A stretch of DNA of 64,000 bases from Mesorhizobium ciceri WSM4083 (GCF_000519305.1 NZ_JAFG01000005.1:190-64189), one strand, 5' to 3'. Counted from the first letter of the stretch, positions 36,491 to 45,703 are shown. A program made the numbers and translations. Notes: generated from the letters alone by a model not told the origin.

Positions 36491-36718
36491 ATGAGCATCG
36501 CCAGATGGGCAATAAGACCTGTCGGTGCCGCCAAGGCGTTTCTGGCAGAGGAGCTTCGAAGTGCACGATACGGCGACATCGTTTCGGTCAAAGCGGCGAT
36601 AGAGGCCGCTCGCAGGGACGCGCCTTATTTGCAGGATACAGATGATGAGTTGATGGAGACGATCGTCGACCTGGCACGGGAACTGGGGCTGGCAGTCCTT
36701 TTTGACTCTCGCGATTGA
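36491..36718 (+). CDS. Small hypothetical protein with GLAVLFD C-terminus
   Basis: 75 residues from ATG 36491, chosen because GGAGGGA lies seven bases upstream; the frame is open to 36401. Mostly helical (AAKAFLAEELRSARYGD...DDELMETIVDLARELGLAVLFDSRD). The final ELGLAVLFD recurs as EHGLAVLFD in the small protein at 44936, suggesting a small family of about 75-80 residues. No EcfG promoter was found ahead of it. Function unknown. Confidence 0.55.
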   Translation: MSIARWAIRPVGAAKAFLAEELRSARYGDIVSVKAAIEAARRDAPYLQDTDDELMETIVDLARELGLAVLFDSRD

Positions 36719-36795
36719 CCGATGAGCCATGGTCGATGCGACTTGGTACGAAATCGACAATTGGCTCATGGTCGAAAATGCGTAATCATTGGGAA

Positions 36796-37008
36796 ATGGG
36801 ACGACGGTTGGACGACAAACTCGATTGCAAGGCTTGTGGGACTATCCAAATGGACATTCCCGACAACGCCAAGGAGTCGACGCCAATTCATTGCAGCAAT
36901 TGCGGCGCCTTTCTCGGCGAATGGGGCGAATTGCAGGATGATTTCTACCGCCAGGCTCGCGGTACCGAAGCATTCGACTTGCGCAACGGAACCATTATCA
37001 AGAAGTAG
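36796..37008 (+). CDS. Small zinc-ribbon protein
   Basis: 70 residues from ATG 36796; ATG 36778 is an equally possible start. Two Cys pairs, CKAC near residue 11 and CSNC near residue 31, can bind one zinc, followed by GAFLGEWGELQDDFYRQARGTEAFDLRNG. It may be a nucleic-acid or protein-binding adaptor; no family recognised. Follows the previous small gene by 77 bp and may be co-transcribed. Confidence 0.55.
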   Translation: MGRRLDDKLDCKACGTIQMDIPDNAKESTPIHCSNCGAFLGEWGELQDDFYRQARGTEAFDLRNGTIIKK

Positions 37009-37062
37009 CGCGCAGCGACGCGCGCCCAGACCGCATCGGCAAATCCACAAGGGTTGGCAGAT

Positions 37063-37152
37063 CTAGCCGACGTCGATGACGACCTTTTCCTCGACATTGT
37101 TATTCGTCGTGCATTGGATGACGGAGCCATTGTGGGTGCCGATGAAACGCAC
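37063..37152 (-). pseudogene. Short coding-like remnant
   Basis: 29 residues (GTG 37152: VRFIGTHNGSVIQCTTNNN...VVIDVG) with strong GC3 bias in this frame but closed by a stop 15 bp upstream of the GTG. Either a very short gene or the C-terminus of a decayed one. The rest of the 295-bp interval 37009-37303 shows nothing else. Confidence 0.25.
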
Positions 37153-37303
37153 CTTCAGCGCCTCGCCCTAGCACGTGTGTTTATGATCCCCCAGCCCAAG
37201 CCGGTTGTGTCGAATTCTCCAGCCTGGCGCTCTTGTCGAAGCATTTAGGCGCGGTAATTCCCTTGAAGGCGTGGGCGCTTCGCTGCCTCAACAGGAGCTG
37301 GCC

Positions 37304-37732
37304 ATGAAACATCAAACACTCGACCAACTGCATGCCGTCGCCAGGATTGAATCGTCGGCTGCATATTCCGCAATGACACGAAATCAACGCATAGAGCGCT
37401 GGGCTGAACTGCTGGAGCGTAATCCCGAGCGATGCCTTGGCGCGTTTGCAGGCACTGAACATCTGCACCCTGAAGCACGTTCACTGATGCGGGGCGAGGG
37501 TACGGCAATTTCGGTTGCCTTCGAAGACCCGGTGCTGCGCGCATCGGGTTTGAAAGACGATACCTATGGTGAGGCAAAGCGCTTTTTCGAGCTGAACGAC
37601 TGGCAACTGCACGACATCGTCTGCGATTGCCACGTCGGCTCAACCATGAAAGCGCGCTGGGCTGCGACGCGGGTCCGCTCAGCCATCAGCGGCAGGTTCT
37701 TTGCGTGGTTGCGGCAAAGGATAATGCGCTGA
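37304..37732 (+). CDS. Conserved hypothetical protein
   Basis: 142 residues from ATG 37304 with AGGAG seven bases upstream. Helical and soluble: RNQRIERWAELLERNPERCLGAFAGTEHLHP, then GTAISVAFEDPVLRASGL and a C-terminal HDIVCDCHVG with two close Cys residues. No recognised family. GC3 bias is normal for this genome. No EcfG-type promoter; a hairpin at 37741-37777 closes the unit. Confidence 0.6.
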   Translation: MKHQTLDQLHAVARIESSAAYSAMTRNQRIERWAELLERNPERCLGAFAGTEHLHPEARSLMRGEGTAISVAFEDPVLRASGLKDDTYGEAKRFFELNDWQLHDIVCDCHVGSTMKARWAATRVRSAISGRFFAWLRQRIMR

Positions 37733-37740
37733 CCGTAGTT

Positions 37741-37777
37741 GGGGATCGTCGTCGCTTCGGTGCGGCATACGATCCCC
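37741..37777. terminator. Bidirectional hairpin between convergent small genes
   Basis: GGGGATCGT (37741-37749) pairs with ACGATCCCC (37769-37777) around a 19-nt loop, between the + gene ending 37732 and the - gene ending 37822. It is followed by three copies of TGTCTTGCCG (about 37778-37813). Confidence 0.45.
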
Positions 37778-37821
37778 TGTCTTGCCGATGTCTTGCCGGT
37801 CGGATGTCTTGCCGATGCGGA

Positions 37822-37980
37822 TCAATGCTTGTCCTGGTATAGCCGATCGGTTGCCCGGTCGCTTTCCCTTCGTTCGGCGGGTCCACGCCGGCGGCGTGCG
37901 ATAACGGCATAGGCCAACAGCACGATCAGCAACAATGGGCCGCCGGCAACGACGACCAACCACATGATATCTCCAAACAT
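37822..37980 (-). CDS. Small membrane protein
   Basis: 52 residues from ATG 37980 with AAAGGAG eight bases upstream, which decides against the in-frame ATG at 38004. One TM (residues 5-25: MWLVVVAGGPLLLIVLLAYAVIA), then a basic-acidic tail (RRRRGPAERRESDRATDRL). Function unknown. An EcfG-type promoter lies 23 bp upstream. Confidence 0.65.
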   Translation of the reverse strand: MFGDIMWLVVVAGGPLLLIVLLAYAVIARRRRGPAERRESDRATDRLYQDKH

Positions 37981-38002
37981 GGCGGCATCTCCTTTCCCAG
38001 AC

Positions 38003-38027
38003 AACCGGCAAGGACGAGAACCGTTCC
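38003..38027 (-). promoter_or_regulatory. Candidate EcfG-type promoter for small membrane protein gene
   Basis: Minus strand GGAAC (38027-38023), N16, GGTT (38006-38003), 23 bp from the start codon. Confidence 0.5.
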
Positions 38028-38063
38028 GTGCAGCAGCAGGGCAATGCCACCTCGGCCATCAAC

Positions 38064-38534
38064 TTACGGATTGCGTTCGTAGGTTCCGATGAGGGCAGCC
38101 TGCTCGAGCGAGTGTTTCTGCGCCTCCCGCCAGATGCGCTCGACGCCCGCGCTGGCTGGAATGGCAAGGCTCGGCGTGTCGAGCGCGGCCAACCGGAAAT
38201 GGTAGTGGTGAACGCCATGTCCGACGGGCGGTTCAGGGCCGTCGTAATAGGCGTTGCCAAAATCATTCGTTGCTTGCCTGAGGGCGCCCGGACCCGGCTT
38301 GCCGCTTTCGGCCTCGGGAAGTTCCCTTGTGTCCGCGGAGATGTTGAACACCGCCCAATGACCAAACGTTCCGCTCGGCGCATCAGGATCCTGAACGACG
38401 AGAACGAGGCTCTTTGCTTTATCCGGCACTCCAGACCACTTCAGCGGTGGCGATACGTTTTTGCCGTCTCGTGTATATCTTTCGGGAATTGGTCCGCCTT
38501 CGGCAAAGGCGGCACTGCTGAGGGCAAGTGGCAT
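38064..38534 (-). CDS. YbhB/YbcL-family (PEBP, Raf-kinase-inhibitor-like) protein
   Basis: 156 residues. Phosphatidylethanolamine-binding protein fold: KNVSPPLKWSGVP, VVQDPDAPSGTFGHWAVFNI (the DPDAP ligand-pocket motif) and YYDGPEPPVGHGVHHYHFRL (GxHxYxF motif). No signal peptide. Cytosolic members have unknown ligands. 49 bp after the small gene at 38584-38790 and probably in one unit with it. Confidence 0.88.
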   Translation of the reverse strand: MPLALSSAAFAEGGPIPERYTRDGKNVSPPLKWSGVPDKAKSLVLVVQDPDAPSGTFGHWAVFNISADTRELPEAESGKPGPGALRQATNDFGNAYYDGPEPPVGHGVHHYHFRLAALDTPSLAIPASAGVERIWREAQKHSLEQAALIGTYERNP

Positions 38535-38583
38535 GGTTCACTCCTTCCGGTCGAAGTTTGATCGCAGCGACGCGAACGGCACG

Positions 38584-38790
38584 CTATTTGTTGGTCCGCA
38601 TCTTTTGTCTTGGATCGATCCCGCCAGCGGCGGTCGTGTCGTTTTCGACATCACCTTCGACCGTGTTCTCGCCTTCAAGCTCGAACTCTTCGCCTTCCTT
38701 GATCGTTCCCTTGGAAGTCCCGATACCAGGATTGTTCGCCAAGTCGGCATCGCTCGGTTTTTTCCATTTCGGATGTTTGGTTCCGGTCAT
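38584..38790 (-). CDS. Small hydrophilic hypothetical protein
   Basis: 68 residues, AAGGAG nine bases before ATG 38790. Charged and Gly/Thr/Asn rich (HPKWKKPSDADLANNPGIGTSKGT, EFELEGENTVEGDVENDTTA), probably disordered. Not recognised. A GGAAC lies upstream but without a matching -10, so no EcfG promoter is assigned. Confidence 0.6.
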   Translation of the reverse strand: MTGTKHPKWKKPSDADLANNPGIGTSKGTIKEGEEFELEGENTVEGDVENDTTAAGGIDPRQKMRTNK

Positions 38791-38891
38791 GAGAAAACTC
38801 CTTCGACGGGGATTGCAGTTTCAAAAATCGCAGACAGATGAATCCTTCCGGTTCCACGCCTCTGCTTCTTCATTGGTTCGTCGCGCGCCGG

Positions 38892-40883
38892 CTAAAGCCC
38901 GAATGGATAGGTGTCGGGAACGCCGGTTCTTGCATGCTCCGGGCCAAGCGGCGTCACTGCCGTGGTTTTGTCGAACCATAGGAACGCGTCGAACTGCTGG
39001 GGCAGGGAAGCGTCCGCATAGTGGCTGCGCAGCTCGGTTTCCGGCCGGTAGATCACCCCGATGAATCGCTCCAGCCTGCGTTCCAGCAGCCGCTCACGCA
39101 GCGTCTTGTCGCGCCCGAGGTCGAGCAGGAACCGCGACACAAGAGAATCGTGGCAAAGCCGTTCGTAGCTGTCGGCGTGCGACGCGCGAACCTGCTTCAC
39201 CTCCATTTTGCCATCCCAGTCGCTGGCGGCCGCCACAGTGCCGGAATGCGTGCCCATACCGATCAGCACTGCTTCATCCCCGAAACGCTGCCGGCAGAGC
39301 TGGCCGATGTTCAGTTCGTCCCTGACGACACCCATCTCGGTAAAGCGGGCATCGCCGATATGGGAATTGTGCGCCCACACCACCGCCTTGGCCTTGGGGC
39401 CGCCGGCATGCAGCACATGTTCCAGGGTCTCGAACATATGCGTGTCGCGCAGGTTCCAGGACTCCGCGCCGGCATAGTACATGATCCGGTAGTAGTGTTC
39501 GGCGGACGCGATCAGCCGGGCATTCTGACTGGCGTCGAGAAAGTCGGTGCCGTCCCGTTTTGCATATTCGAGCTGTTTGGCGAGCAAGTCCCGGCATTGT
39601 TCCAGCACGGCTTTCTCGCATTTTTGATAGCCGGCGGTGAGCACCGCACGGCCGTAGGTAGACGGTTCGTGTTGCCAGGGCGTCAGGCAGCCATAGCGTT
39701 CGCGCGCGATCCTGGCTGCCTGGGGATCGACCCGGTCGAGATAGTCGAGGACCGCGCCGATGGAACCGCTCATATTGTAGATGTCGAGGCCGTAGAACCC
39801 TGCTTGCTCCGAAGGCTCTAGCTTCTCGTTGTGACGGCGCATCCAGTCGGTGAAGGCCGCGACATCGGTGTTGCGCCACATCCACGTCGGAAATCGCTGG
39901 AATGGTGCACTGGCGCCGGTGCGCGGCCGACGATGGCGAACATAGCGGTCGATCGCCGCCGCGTCGGGCCAGTCCGCCTCGACCGCGACGATGGTGAAGC
40001 CGTGGCGTTCGATGAGCCTGCGGGTGATTGCCGTGCGCGCCCTGTAGAATTCGGACGTGCCATGGCTTGCCTCGCCAAGCAGAACAATGCGCCGGTCGGC
40101 GAACCGATCGAACAATGCGCCGAAGGCCGGATCGTCGAAATCGGGCAGGGGTTCGGCCGCGGCCGCGATCATATCAGGCAGGCTGATCGGATGGGGATGT
40201 CGAAGCGGACGACCAACGTCGGTGGCCGTGCCGTTTTCCGACCAACCCTGCTCGCCGATCAGAGGGACGAAGCGCACGCCGCCGAAATCCTCCTCGCTAT
40301 AGGTTGCGGCGCCTGTCCGGGTGACTTTGAGCAGACGTTGCAAATCCGGGTCGTCGCCGACCGGAATGACGAGCCTGCCGCCGACATCGAGTTGCTCCTG
40401 AAGGGCGAGCGGTGCGCCGGGACCACTGGCTGTCACCACGATGGCGTCGAACGGCGCCGCCTGCGGCCAGCCCTTGGTGCCATCGCCTGTCCGAACCTCG
40501 ATGTTTTGGTAGCCGAGTTTTTCAAACCGCCGCTTCGCCGTTTCGGCCAAACCGGGATGACGCTCTATCGTGTAGACCTGTTCGACGATCCGGCTCATCA
40601 CCGCGGCCGCGTATCCCGAGCCGGTGCCAATTTCGAGCACATGGTCACCCGGTTTGACATCCGCCATCTCGATCATGAACGCGACAATGTAGGGTTGCGA
40701 TATGGTCTGGCCATCGGCGATCGGCAGCGGCGTGTCTTCGTAAGCAAATTCCTCAAAACCGGGTTCGACGAAGGCCTCGCGCGGAACTTCGCGCATTGCC
40801 TGCAGAATCTCACGGTCATGAATGCCACGCCGGCCGACATGGATATTGACCATTCGATCACGGGCACGAGGAAGATCGAGCAT
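38892..40883 (-). CDS. Fusion of protein-L-isoaspartate methyltransferase and erythromycin-esterase-like domain
   Basis: 663 residues, AAGGGAG 7-8 bases before ATG 40883. Residues about 1-210 form a Pcm-type methyltransferase (MRxVPREAFVEPGFEEFAYEDTPLPI, GQTISQPYIVAFM, SAM motif VLEIGTGSGYAAAVM), which repairs isoaspartyl damage. Residues about 225-655 are an erythromycin-esterase-like domain (LLGEASHGTSEFYRAR, VAVEADWPDA, WAHNSHIGDARFTEMG with the catalytic-type His/Glu). Such domains occur outside drug resistance with unknown substrates. Stress repair is supported by an EcfG-type promoter upstream. Divergent from phosphoketolase. Confidence 0.88.
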   Translation of the reverse strand: MLDLPRARDRMVNIHVGRRGIHDREILQAMREVPREAFVEPGFEEFAYEDTPLPIADGQTISQPYIVAFMIEMADVKPGDHVLEIGTGSGYAAAVMSRIVEQVYTIERHPGLAETAKRRFEKLGYQNIEVRTGDGTKGWPQAAPFDAIVVTASGPGAPLALQEQLDVGGRLVIPVGDDPDLQRLLKVTRTGAATYSEEDFGGVRFVPLIGEQGWSENGTATDVGRPLRHPHPISLPDMIAAAAEPLPDFDDPAFGALFDRFADRRIVLLGEASHGTSEFYRARTAITRRLIERHGFTIVAVEADWPDAAAIDRYVRHRRPRTGASAPFQRFPTWMWRNTDVAAFTDWMRRHNEKLEPSEQAGFYGLDIYNMSGSIGAVLDYLDRVDPQAARIARERYGCLTPWQHEPSTYGRAVLTAGYQKCEKAVLEQCRDLLAKQLEYAKRDGTDFLDASQNARLIASAEHYYRIMYYAGAESWNLRDTHMFETLEHVLHAGGPKAKAVVWAHNSHIGDARFTEMGVVRDELNIGQLCRQRFGDEAVLIGMGTHSGTVAAASDWDGKMEVKQVRASHADSYERLCHDSLVSRFLLDLGRDKTLRERLLERRLERFIGVIYRPETELRSHYADASLPQQFDAFLWFDKTTAVTPLGPEHARTGVPDTYPFGL

Positions 40884-40966
40884 CTTTTAGCTCCCTTTGG
40901 TGCAACGCTTCGAGGCTATCCTTCGCGGTACCTGCCTTGAGCCTGGCCTTCGCGATTCCAGTTTCT

Positions 40967-40991
40967 AACCGCCGGAGGACTTCAAGGTTCC
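40967..40991 (-). promoter_or_regulatory. Candidate EcfG-type promoter for Pcm-esterase fusion gene
   Basis: Minus strand GGAAC (40991-40987), N16, GGTT (40970-40967), 84 bp upstream of ATG 40883. The rest of the 261-bp intergenic region toward phosphoketolase shows no second site. Confidence 0.5.
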
Positions 40992-41144
40992 CGCCTATTT
41001 GCGGACAGGGCCGCAAACCCGGCCGAGATGGCGTCGGTCTCTCGGCCGCGTGGGTCGTGACGCCGACCCGAACGCGGCAGTCGGGGGTTGCTCAAGCGCA
41101 AAGATGCCCCAGTTATCACCAGCGAACCGAAGCTGGAGATGTCG

Positions 41145-43556
41145 ATGAACGACAAGGCTGCCGCGACGCCGCAGGCCATCGGCCACGAACGGATCGACCT
41201 CATGGACCGCTACTGGCGCGCCGCGAATTACATCTCGGTCGGCCAGATCTATCTGCTCGACAATCCGCTGTTGCGCGAACCGTTGAAGGCCGAACACGTC
41301 AAGCCGCGGCTGCTTGGCCATTGGGGCACGACGCCGGGGCTGAACTTTCTCTACGTGCATCTGAACCGCGTTATCCGCGAACGCGACCTCGATGTTCTGT
41401 TTATCTGCGGGCCGGGCCATGGCGGTCCCGCAATGGTCGCCAACACCTGGCTCGAGGGCACCTATAGCGAGGTCTATCCCGATATCGGGCAGGGCGAAGA
41501 CGGCCTCAGGAAACTGTTCCGGCAGTTTTCCTTCCCCGGCGGCGTGCCAAGCCATGCCGCGCCCGAGACGCCAGGCTCCATCCATGAGGGTGGTGAATTG
41601 GGATATGCGTTGGTTCACGCCTTTGGTGCGGCCTTCGACAACCCGGATTTGGTGGTTGCCTGTATCGTTGGTGACGGCGAAGCCGAGACCGGTCCGCTCG
41701 CGGCGGCATGGCATTCCAACAAGTTCCTGAACTCGATGTCGGACGGCGCAGTCCTGCCGATCCTGCATCTCAACGGCTACAAGATCGCCAATCCAACGAT
41801 CCTCGGCCGCATGGACGATCAGGAGTTGCGAAATCTCTTCGCCGGCTATGGCTACGAACCGTTCTTCGTCGAAGGACACGAGCCGCTTGCCATGCACCAG
41901 TCGATGGCCGCGACGCTCGACATGGTGCTCGATCGCATCCGGTCCATTCAGGAACAGGCACGGGCTCCGGGATGGGATGGTCAACGCCCGCAATGGCCGA
42001 TGATCGTGCTGCGCAGCCCCAAGGGATGGACAGGTCCCAAGGAGGTCGATGGCGAGAAGGTTGAGGGTTTCTGGCGCTCGCATCAAGTGCCGGTGTCGAA
42101 CGCACGCGGAAATGAGGGCCACCGCAAGATCCTCGAAAACTGGATGCGAAGCTACGAACCGGGAGAGCTGTTCGATGAAAGCGGGCACCTGTTGCCAGAG
42201 CTCGCGGCACTTGCCCCAACAGGGACGAAGCGCATGGGCGCAAGCCCGTACGCAAATGGCGGACTGTTGAAGCGCGATCTTGTGCTTCCCGACTGGAAAA
42301 GCCTGGCGCTGGAAGTGCCGCGTCCAGGTGGCGTCATCGCTGAAGCGACGCGGATTTGCGGAAGCTATCTGCGCGAGGTGTTCCGCCTCAATGCCGAAGC
42401 GCGGAACTTCCGCCTGATGGGACCGGACGAGACGTCGTCCAACCGCCTCGACAACGTGTTCGAGGTCACCGATCGGGTCTGGATGCAGCGCATCGAGCCC
42501 TACGACGTCCATCTTTCCCGTGACGGACGTGTCATGGAGGTGCTCAGCGAGCACCTCTGCCAGGGCTGGCTTGAAGGCTATCTGCTCACCGGCCGCCACG
42601 GCCTGTTCTCCTGCTATGAAGCCTTCATCCACATTGTCGATTCGATGGTCAACCAGCATGCCAAATGGCTGAAGACCTCCGGCGAACTTGCCTGGCGCAA
42701 GCCGATCGCCTCGCTCAATTACCTTTTGACCTCGCATGTCTGGCGGCAGGACCACAATGGTTTCAGCCATCAGGATCCGGGCTTTGCCGATCTGGTCGCC
42801 AACAAGAAGGCCGATACGGTAAGGCTCTATTTCCCGCCGGATGCCAACACCCTGCTGTGGATCACCGATCATTGCCTGAGAACCTATAATCGCATCAATG
42901 TCATTACCGCCGGCAAGCAGCCGGCACCGCAATGGCTGTCCATTGAAGAAGCCGAAGCGCATTGCAAGGCGGGGGCGGGCATCTGGGAATGGGCCGGTAC
43001 GGTTGCTCAGGGCGAGGAGCCCGACGTGGTCATGGCCTGCGCCGGCGACGTGCCGACGCTTGAAACGCTGGCTGCGACCGACATTTTGCGCTCTGCGATC
43101 CCCGACCTGAAGATCCGTGTCGTCAACGTTGTCGACCTGATGACGCTGCAGTCGAACACGGAGCATCCGCACGGCCTAGCCGACGGGGACTTCGACGCGT
43201 TGTTCACGAAGACACGGCCTGTCATCTTCGCCTATCACGGCTATCCCTATCTCATTCATCGCCTGACCTACCGTCGCGCCAACCATGACAACATGCATGT
43301 GCATGGCTTCCGCGAGGAGGGCACCACGACGACGCCGTTCGACATGGTGGTGCTCAACGAACTCGATCGCTACCACCTCGCGCTTGCCGCTATCGAACGC
43401 GTGCCGGGACTGGCCGAAAGGGCCGAAGGGCTTGCCGGCGAACTCCATGACAGGCTGGCGAAGCACAAGGCCTATGTCCGCGAGCACGGCGAAGACATGC
43501 CCGAAATCCAGAAATGGAGCTGGCCCGACAAAAGCGCGGCAAAGGCTCGCCAATGA
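41145..43556 (+). CDS. xfp: Xylulose-5-phosphate/fructose-6-phosphate phosphoketolase
   Basis: 803 residues from ATG 41145 (GGAG six bases upstream; ATG 41139 is possible). Thiamine-diphosphate enzyme splitting xylulose-5-P (and F6P) to acetyl phosphate plus an aldose phosphate. Motifs: [65 protein letters not shown] (ThDP-binding GDG) and [20 protein letters not shown] segment, here [15 protein letters not shown]. Overlaps ackA by ATGA, so acetyl-P is converted to acetate with ATP gain, a bypass of glycolysis. Confidence 0.95.
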   Translation: MNDKAAATPQAIGHERIDLMDRYWRAANYISVGQIYLLDNPLLREPLKAEHVKPRLLGHWGTTPGLNFLYVHLNRVIRERDLDVLFICGPGHGGPAMVANTWLEGTYSEVYPDIGQGEDGLRKLFRQFSFPGGVPSHAAPETPGSIHEGGELGYALVHAFGAAFDNPDLVVACIVGDGEAETGPLAAAWHSNKFLNSMSDGAVLPILHLNGYKIANPTILGRMDDQELRNLFAGYGYEPFFVEGHEPLAMHQSMAATLDMVLDRIRSIQEQARAPGWDGQRPQWPMIVLRSPKGWTGPKEVDGEKVEGFWRSHQVPVSNARGNEGHRKILENWMRSYEPGELFDESGHLLPELAALAPTGTKRMGASPYANGGLLKRDLVLPDWKSLALEVPRPGGVIAEATRICGSYLREVFRLNAEARNFRLMGPDETSSNRLDNVFEVTDRVWMQRIEPYDVHLSRDGRVMEVLSEHLCQGWLEGYLLTGRHGLFSCYEAFIHIVDSMVNQHAKWLKTSGELAWRKPIASLNYLLTSHVWRQDHNGFSHQDPGFADLVANKKADTVRLYFPPDANTLLWITDHCLRTYNRINVITAGKQPAPQWLSIEEAEAHCKAGAGIWEWAGTVAQGEEPDVVMACAGDVPTLETLAATDILRSAIPDLKIRVVNVVDLMTLQSNTEHPHGLADGDFDALFTKTRPVIFAYHGYPYLIHRLTYRRANHDNMHVHGFREEGTTTTPFDMVVLNELDRYHLALAAIERVPGLAERAEGLAGELHDRLAKHKAYVREHGEDMPEIQKWSWPDKSAAKARQ

Positions 43557-44731
43557 TGCGCCAATCGATCCTGGCGCTGAATGCCGGTTCGTCCAGCATC
43601 AAGTTCGCGCTTTACGATCTTGCCTCGTCGCAGGATATGCAGCTCGTTTCGCGCGGCACGCTGGATCTGGGCGACAAACCCACACTCCGCGCAAAAGCGG
43701 CCGACGGAACGGTGCAGTGCGATCGGCCGCTCGCCGCCGACAAGCCGCGTGACGCGGCCATAGGCGAGATGCTGAATTGGGTGCAGGGCGAAATTGGCGA
43801 AAGAAACCTGATCTGCGCCGGCCATCGCATCGTGCATGGCGGAAGCGAATTCATCGAACCTGTCCGTCTGACCCCAGAGATCATCGACGCCATCGACAGA
43901 CTGACGCCGCTCGCTCCGCTGCATCAGCCCCGCAGTCTCGCGCCGGTCCGCGCGATAAGTGCCATGCAACCGGACCTGCCACAGGTAGGCTGTTTCGACA
44001 CCGCGTTCCACCAGACGATCGATCCACTCGTGCGGCGCTTCGCCCTTCCGCGCCAGTATGAAGGGCAAGGCCTGCGCCGCTACGGGTTTCACGGTCTCTC
44101 CTATGAATACATCGCCGGGCGGCTCAGCGGGATATCGCCAACTCTTGCGGCAAAACGCACCATCGTCGCCCATCTCGGCAACGGTGCCAGCCTTTGCGCT
44201 TTGCGCGAGAGCAAGAGCATCGATACGACGATGGGGTTTTCGGCGCTCGATGGCCTCGTCATGGGCACGCGGTGCGGCGCCATCGATCCCGGCGTGCTGT
44301 TGTACTTCCTGCTGGAAACATGCATCGCGGCTGAGGAACTGCAGACGATGCTTTACGAAAGGTCGGGACTGCTCGGCGTATCCGGTATTTCGGGCGACAT
44401 GAGGACGCTGGAAGCGAGCAATGATCCTCGCGCTCATGAGGCGATGGCGCTTTTCGCCTTTCGCGCCGCGAGAGAGACCGCGGCGCTCGCAAACACGATG
44501 GGTGGTCTGGAAAGCCTGGTGTTCACCGCCGGCATCGGCGAACGGTCCGCGTCCATCCGCAAGGCCATATGCGAAAAATTGACCTGGCTTGGCGTGGTGC
44601 TTGAAGAACACGCCAACGACACCCACGCCGAGATCATCAGTCTTCCCGAGAGCAAGGTGGAAGTACGCGTGATGGCGACCGATGAGGAAAGTGTCGTTGC
44701 ACGTCACAGCCGCATGGTGATGCAAGCCTGA
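43553..44731 (+). CDS. ackA: Acetate kinase
   Basis: 392 residues from ATG 43553, overlapping the xfp stop (ATGA); the second ATG at 43556 is also possible. ASKHA fold: [43 protein letters not shown] (catalytic His), [11 protein letters not shown] and [12 protein letters not shown]. Makes ATP and acetate from the acetyl phosphate of the phosphoketolase. Slightly shorter than E. coli AckA, with no missing motifs. Confidence 0.94.
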   Translation: MMRQSILALNAGSSSIKFALYDLASSQDMQLVSRGTLDLGDKPTLRAKAADGTVQCDRPLAADKPRDAAIGEMLNWVQGEIGERNLICAGHRIVHGGSEFIEPVRLTPEIIDAIDRLTPLAPLHQPRSLAPVRAISAMQPDLPQVGCFDTAFHQTIDPLVRRFALPRQYEGQGLRRYGFHGLSYEYIAGRLSGISPTLAAKRTIVAHLGNGASLCALRESKSIDTTMGFSALDGLVMGTRCGAIDPGVLLYFLLETCIAAEELQTMLYERSGLLGVSGISGDMRTLEASNDPRAHEAMALFAFRAARETAALANTMGGLESLVFTAGIGERSASIRKAICEKLTWLGVVLEEHANDTHAEIISLPESKVEVRVMATDEESVVARHSRMVMQA

Positions 44732-44798
44732 AGCCATCGGGATCGGAAAATCGGCTGTCGGTTCGGGCCGATGAAAGCGCGGGGCAAGGGTATTTCCT

Positions 44799-44816
44799 GT
44801 ACGAAAATTACCAAGC
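44799..44816. repeat. Copy 1 of a dispersed 18-bp sequence
   Basis: GTACGAAAATTACCAAGC, present identically at 54834-54851; each copy lies in an intergenic region ahead of small accessory genes. Meaning unknown. Confidence 0.5.
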
Positions 44817-44935
44817 AAGCAGTCGGGGGAACCAACTGCCTATGGAAGTATTTTGCGAGCAATCCCGGCTAACCCCGAGATCGTCGGCGGATGATCAGGC
44901 CGACAGCCTTACTTCAGGCATTGGCCGAGGAATCC

Positions 44936-45175
44936 ATGTTCACGAACGACGTTGCGGTGAGGCGCCTGAAAATCCTGGTCGAGCAATATGTCGAGACACG
45001 CAAGAAACGCCACGATGTGATCTCCACCGCCAAGGCGGGAACCGCAATTCGAGAGGTGATGCCAAGTTGCCCGCTTTCGGGAAAGGCCTTCGATGATCTG
45101 ATTGCGGCCTGCGCCATCGAGCATGGCCTCGCTGTGCTCTTCGACAATCCGGGTACATCAGGCACTGAAATCTGA
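44936..45175 (+). CDS. Small hypothetical protein with GLAVLFD motif
   Basis: 79 residues from ATG 44936 (GAGGA five bases upstream; the frame is open to 44891). N-terminal VAVRRLKILVEQYVETRKKRHDVISTAKAG, a short conserved PxSGKAFDDLIAACAIEHGLAVLFDNPG. The C-terminal helix-strand resembles that of the protein at 36491. Upstream GGAAC at 44828 is followed by TATT, too weak to call a stress promoter. Followed closely by the DUF6894 gene. Confidence 0.55.
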   Translation: MFTNDVAVRRLKILVEQYVETRKKRHDVISTAKAGTAIREVMPSCPLSGKAFDDLIAACAIEHGLAVLFDNPGTSGTEI

Positions 45176-45221
45176 GGCTGGCTTCCGATGCCGGCTCGCG
45201 ATAAGCAGGAGTTCAGCCGGC

Positions 45222-45476
45222 ATGTCCAGGTACTTTTTCAACCTTCGAGACGAAAGCGGAAGCTTGCAGGAGGATCCCGAGGGCCAGGAATTTTCGGATC
45301 TCGCGAGCGCCGAGGAAAACGCGATGGCGTCGGCGAAGGAAATCCTCGCCGAAGAGCTGCTGCATGGCAAGCCGCTGCGTACCGGATTGGCCTTCGAGAT
45401 TTTTGATGAGAACCGCAACCTGGTGCTGCGCTTTCCCTTTGCGCTCGCGGCCGAAAGAGCCGGGCCATCCCCTTAA
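45222..45476 (+). CDS. DUF6894-family small protein
   Basis: 84 residues from ATG 45222, AGGAG about 12 bases upstream. The family pattern is RYFFNLRDESGSLQEDPEGQEFSDLASAEENAMASAKEILAEE then FEIFDENRNLVLRFPF. Common in Rhizobiales, of unknown function. A second member is at 54171. Forty-six bp after the preceding small gene, probably the same transcript. Confidence 0.75.
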   Translation: MSRYFFNLRDESGSLQEDPEGQEFSDLASAEENAMASAKEILAEELLHGKPLRTGLAFEIFDENRNLVLRFPFALAAERAGPSP

Positions 45477-45492
45477 ACTCGAATTGCCTGGC

Positions 45493-45522
45493 GGCCTGTC
45501 GCTTACAGGGGCCATACAGGCC
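45493..45522. terminator. Inverted repeat between convergent small genes
   Basis: GGCCTGT (45493-45499) and ACAGGCC (45516-45522) with a 16-nt loop, between the DUF6894 stop (45476) and the minus-strand stop at 45539. Possible bidirectional terminator; no T-run. Confidence 0.35.
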
Positions 45523-45538
45523 GGCCTCAATGCGGATC

Positions 45539-45703
45539 CTATCCTTCCGCCTTGAAGTTTCTGGCTTCCTTCTCGACCTTGGGGCTGTCCTTGCCATGCT
45601 TTTGCATGAGCTCCTTGGCCTGCTTGGGTGAGACGTCGGTGGTCTCTGCCAAGCGCAGCGCCTTCTTGTCCTTGCTTTCGGTCTTCTGCTTCTTGGCCGT
45701 CAT
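45539..45703 (-). CDS. DUF3606-like small basic protein
   Basis: 54 residues from ATG 45703 to TAG at 45539-45541. Lys-rich N-terminus (MTAKKQKTESKDKKALRL) followed by AETTDVSPKQAKELMQKHGKDSPKVEKEA, the same helical core as the protein at 35169 (ATTDLPSRQARELVRRHGNDPRKLEE). Both genes carry an EcfG-type promoter, here 88 bp upstream with the exact CGTT. Function unknown; a nucleoid or nucleic-acid binding role is possible from its charge but untested. Confidence 0.65.
   Translation of the reverse strand: MTAKKQKTESKDKKALRLAETTDVSPKQAKELMQKHGKDSPKVEKEARNFKAEG

Noticed and set aside
37054..37248. Plus-strand 64-codon frame in the 37 kb gap
   Set aside because: Weak GC3 bias and opposite to a better minus-strand frame; no RBS.
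37778..37813. Three short TGTCTTGCCG copies as a CRISPR-like array
   Set aside because: Repeats are 10 bp with spacers of 0-5 bp; far too short and irregular for a CRISPR array.
38848..38872. GGAAC on the minus strand upstream of the gene at 38584
   Set aside because: No NGTT at N16 or N17 (TCTG instead).
44828..44852. GGAAC-N16-TATT upstream of the small gene at 44936
   Set aside because: Only the final TT of the -10 element agrees; it is within chance level and was left out of the promoter list.
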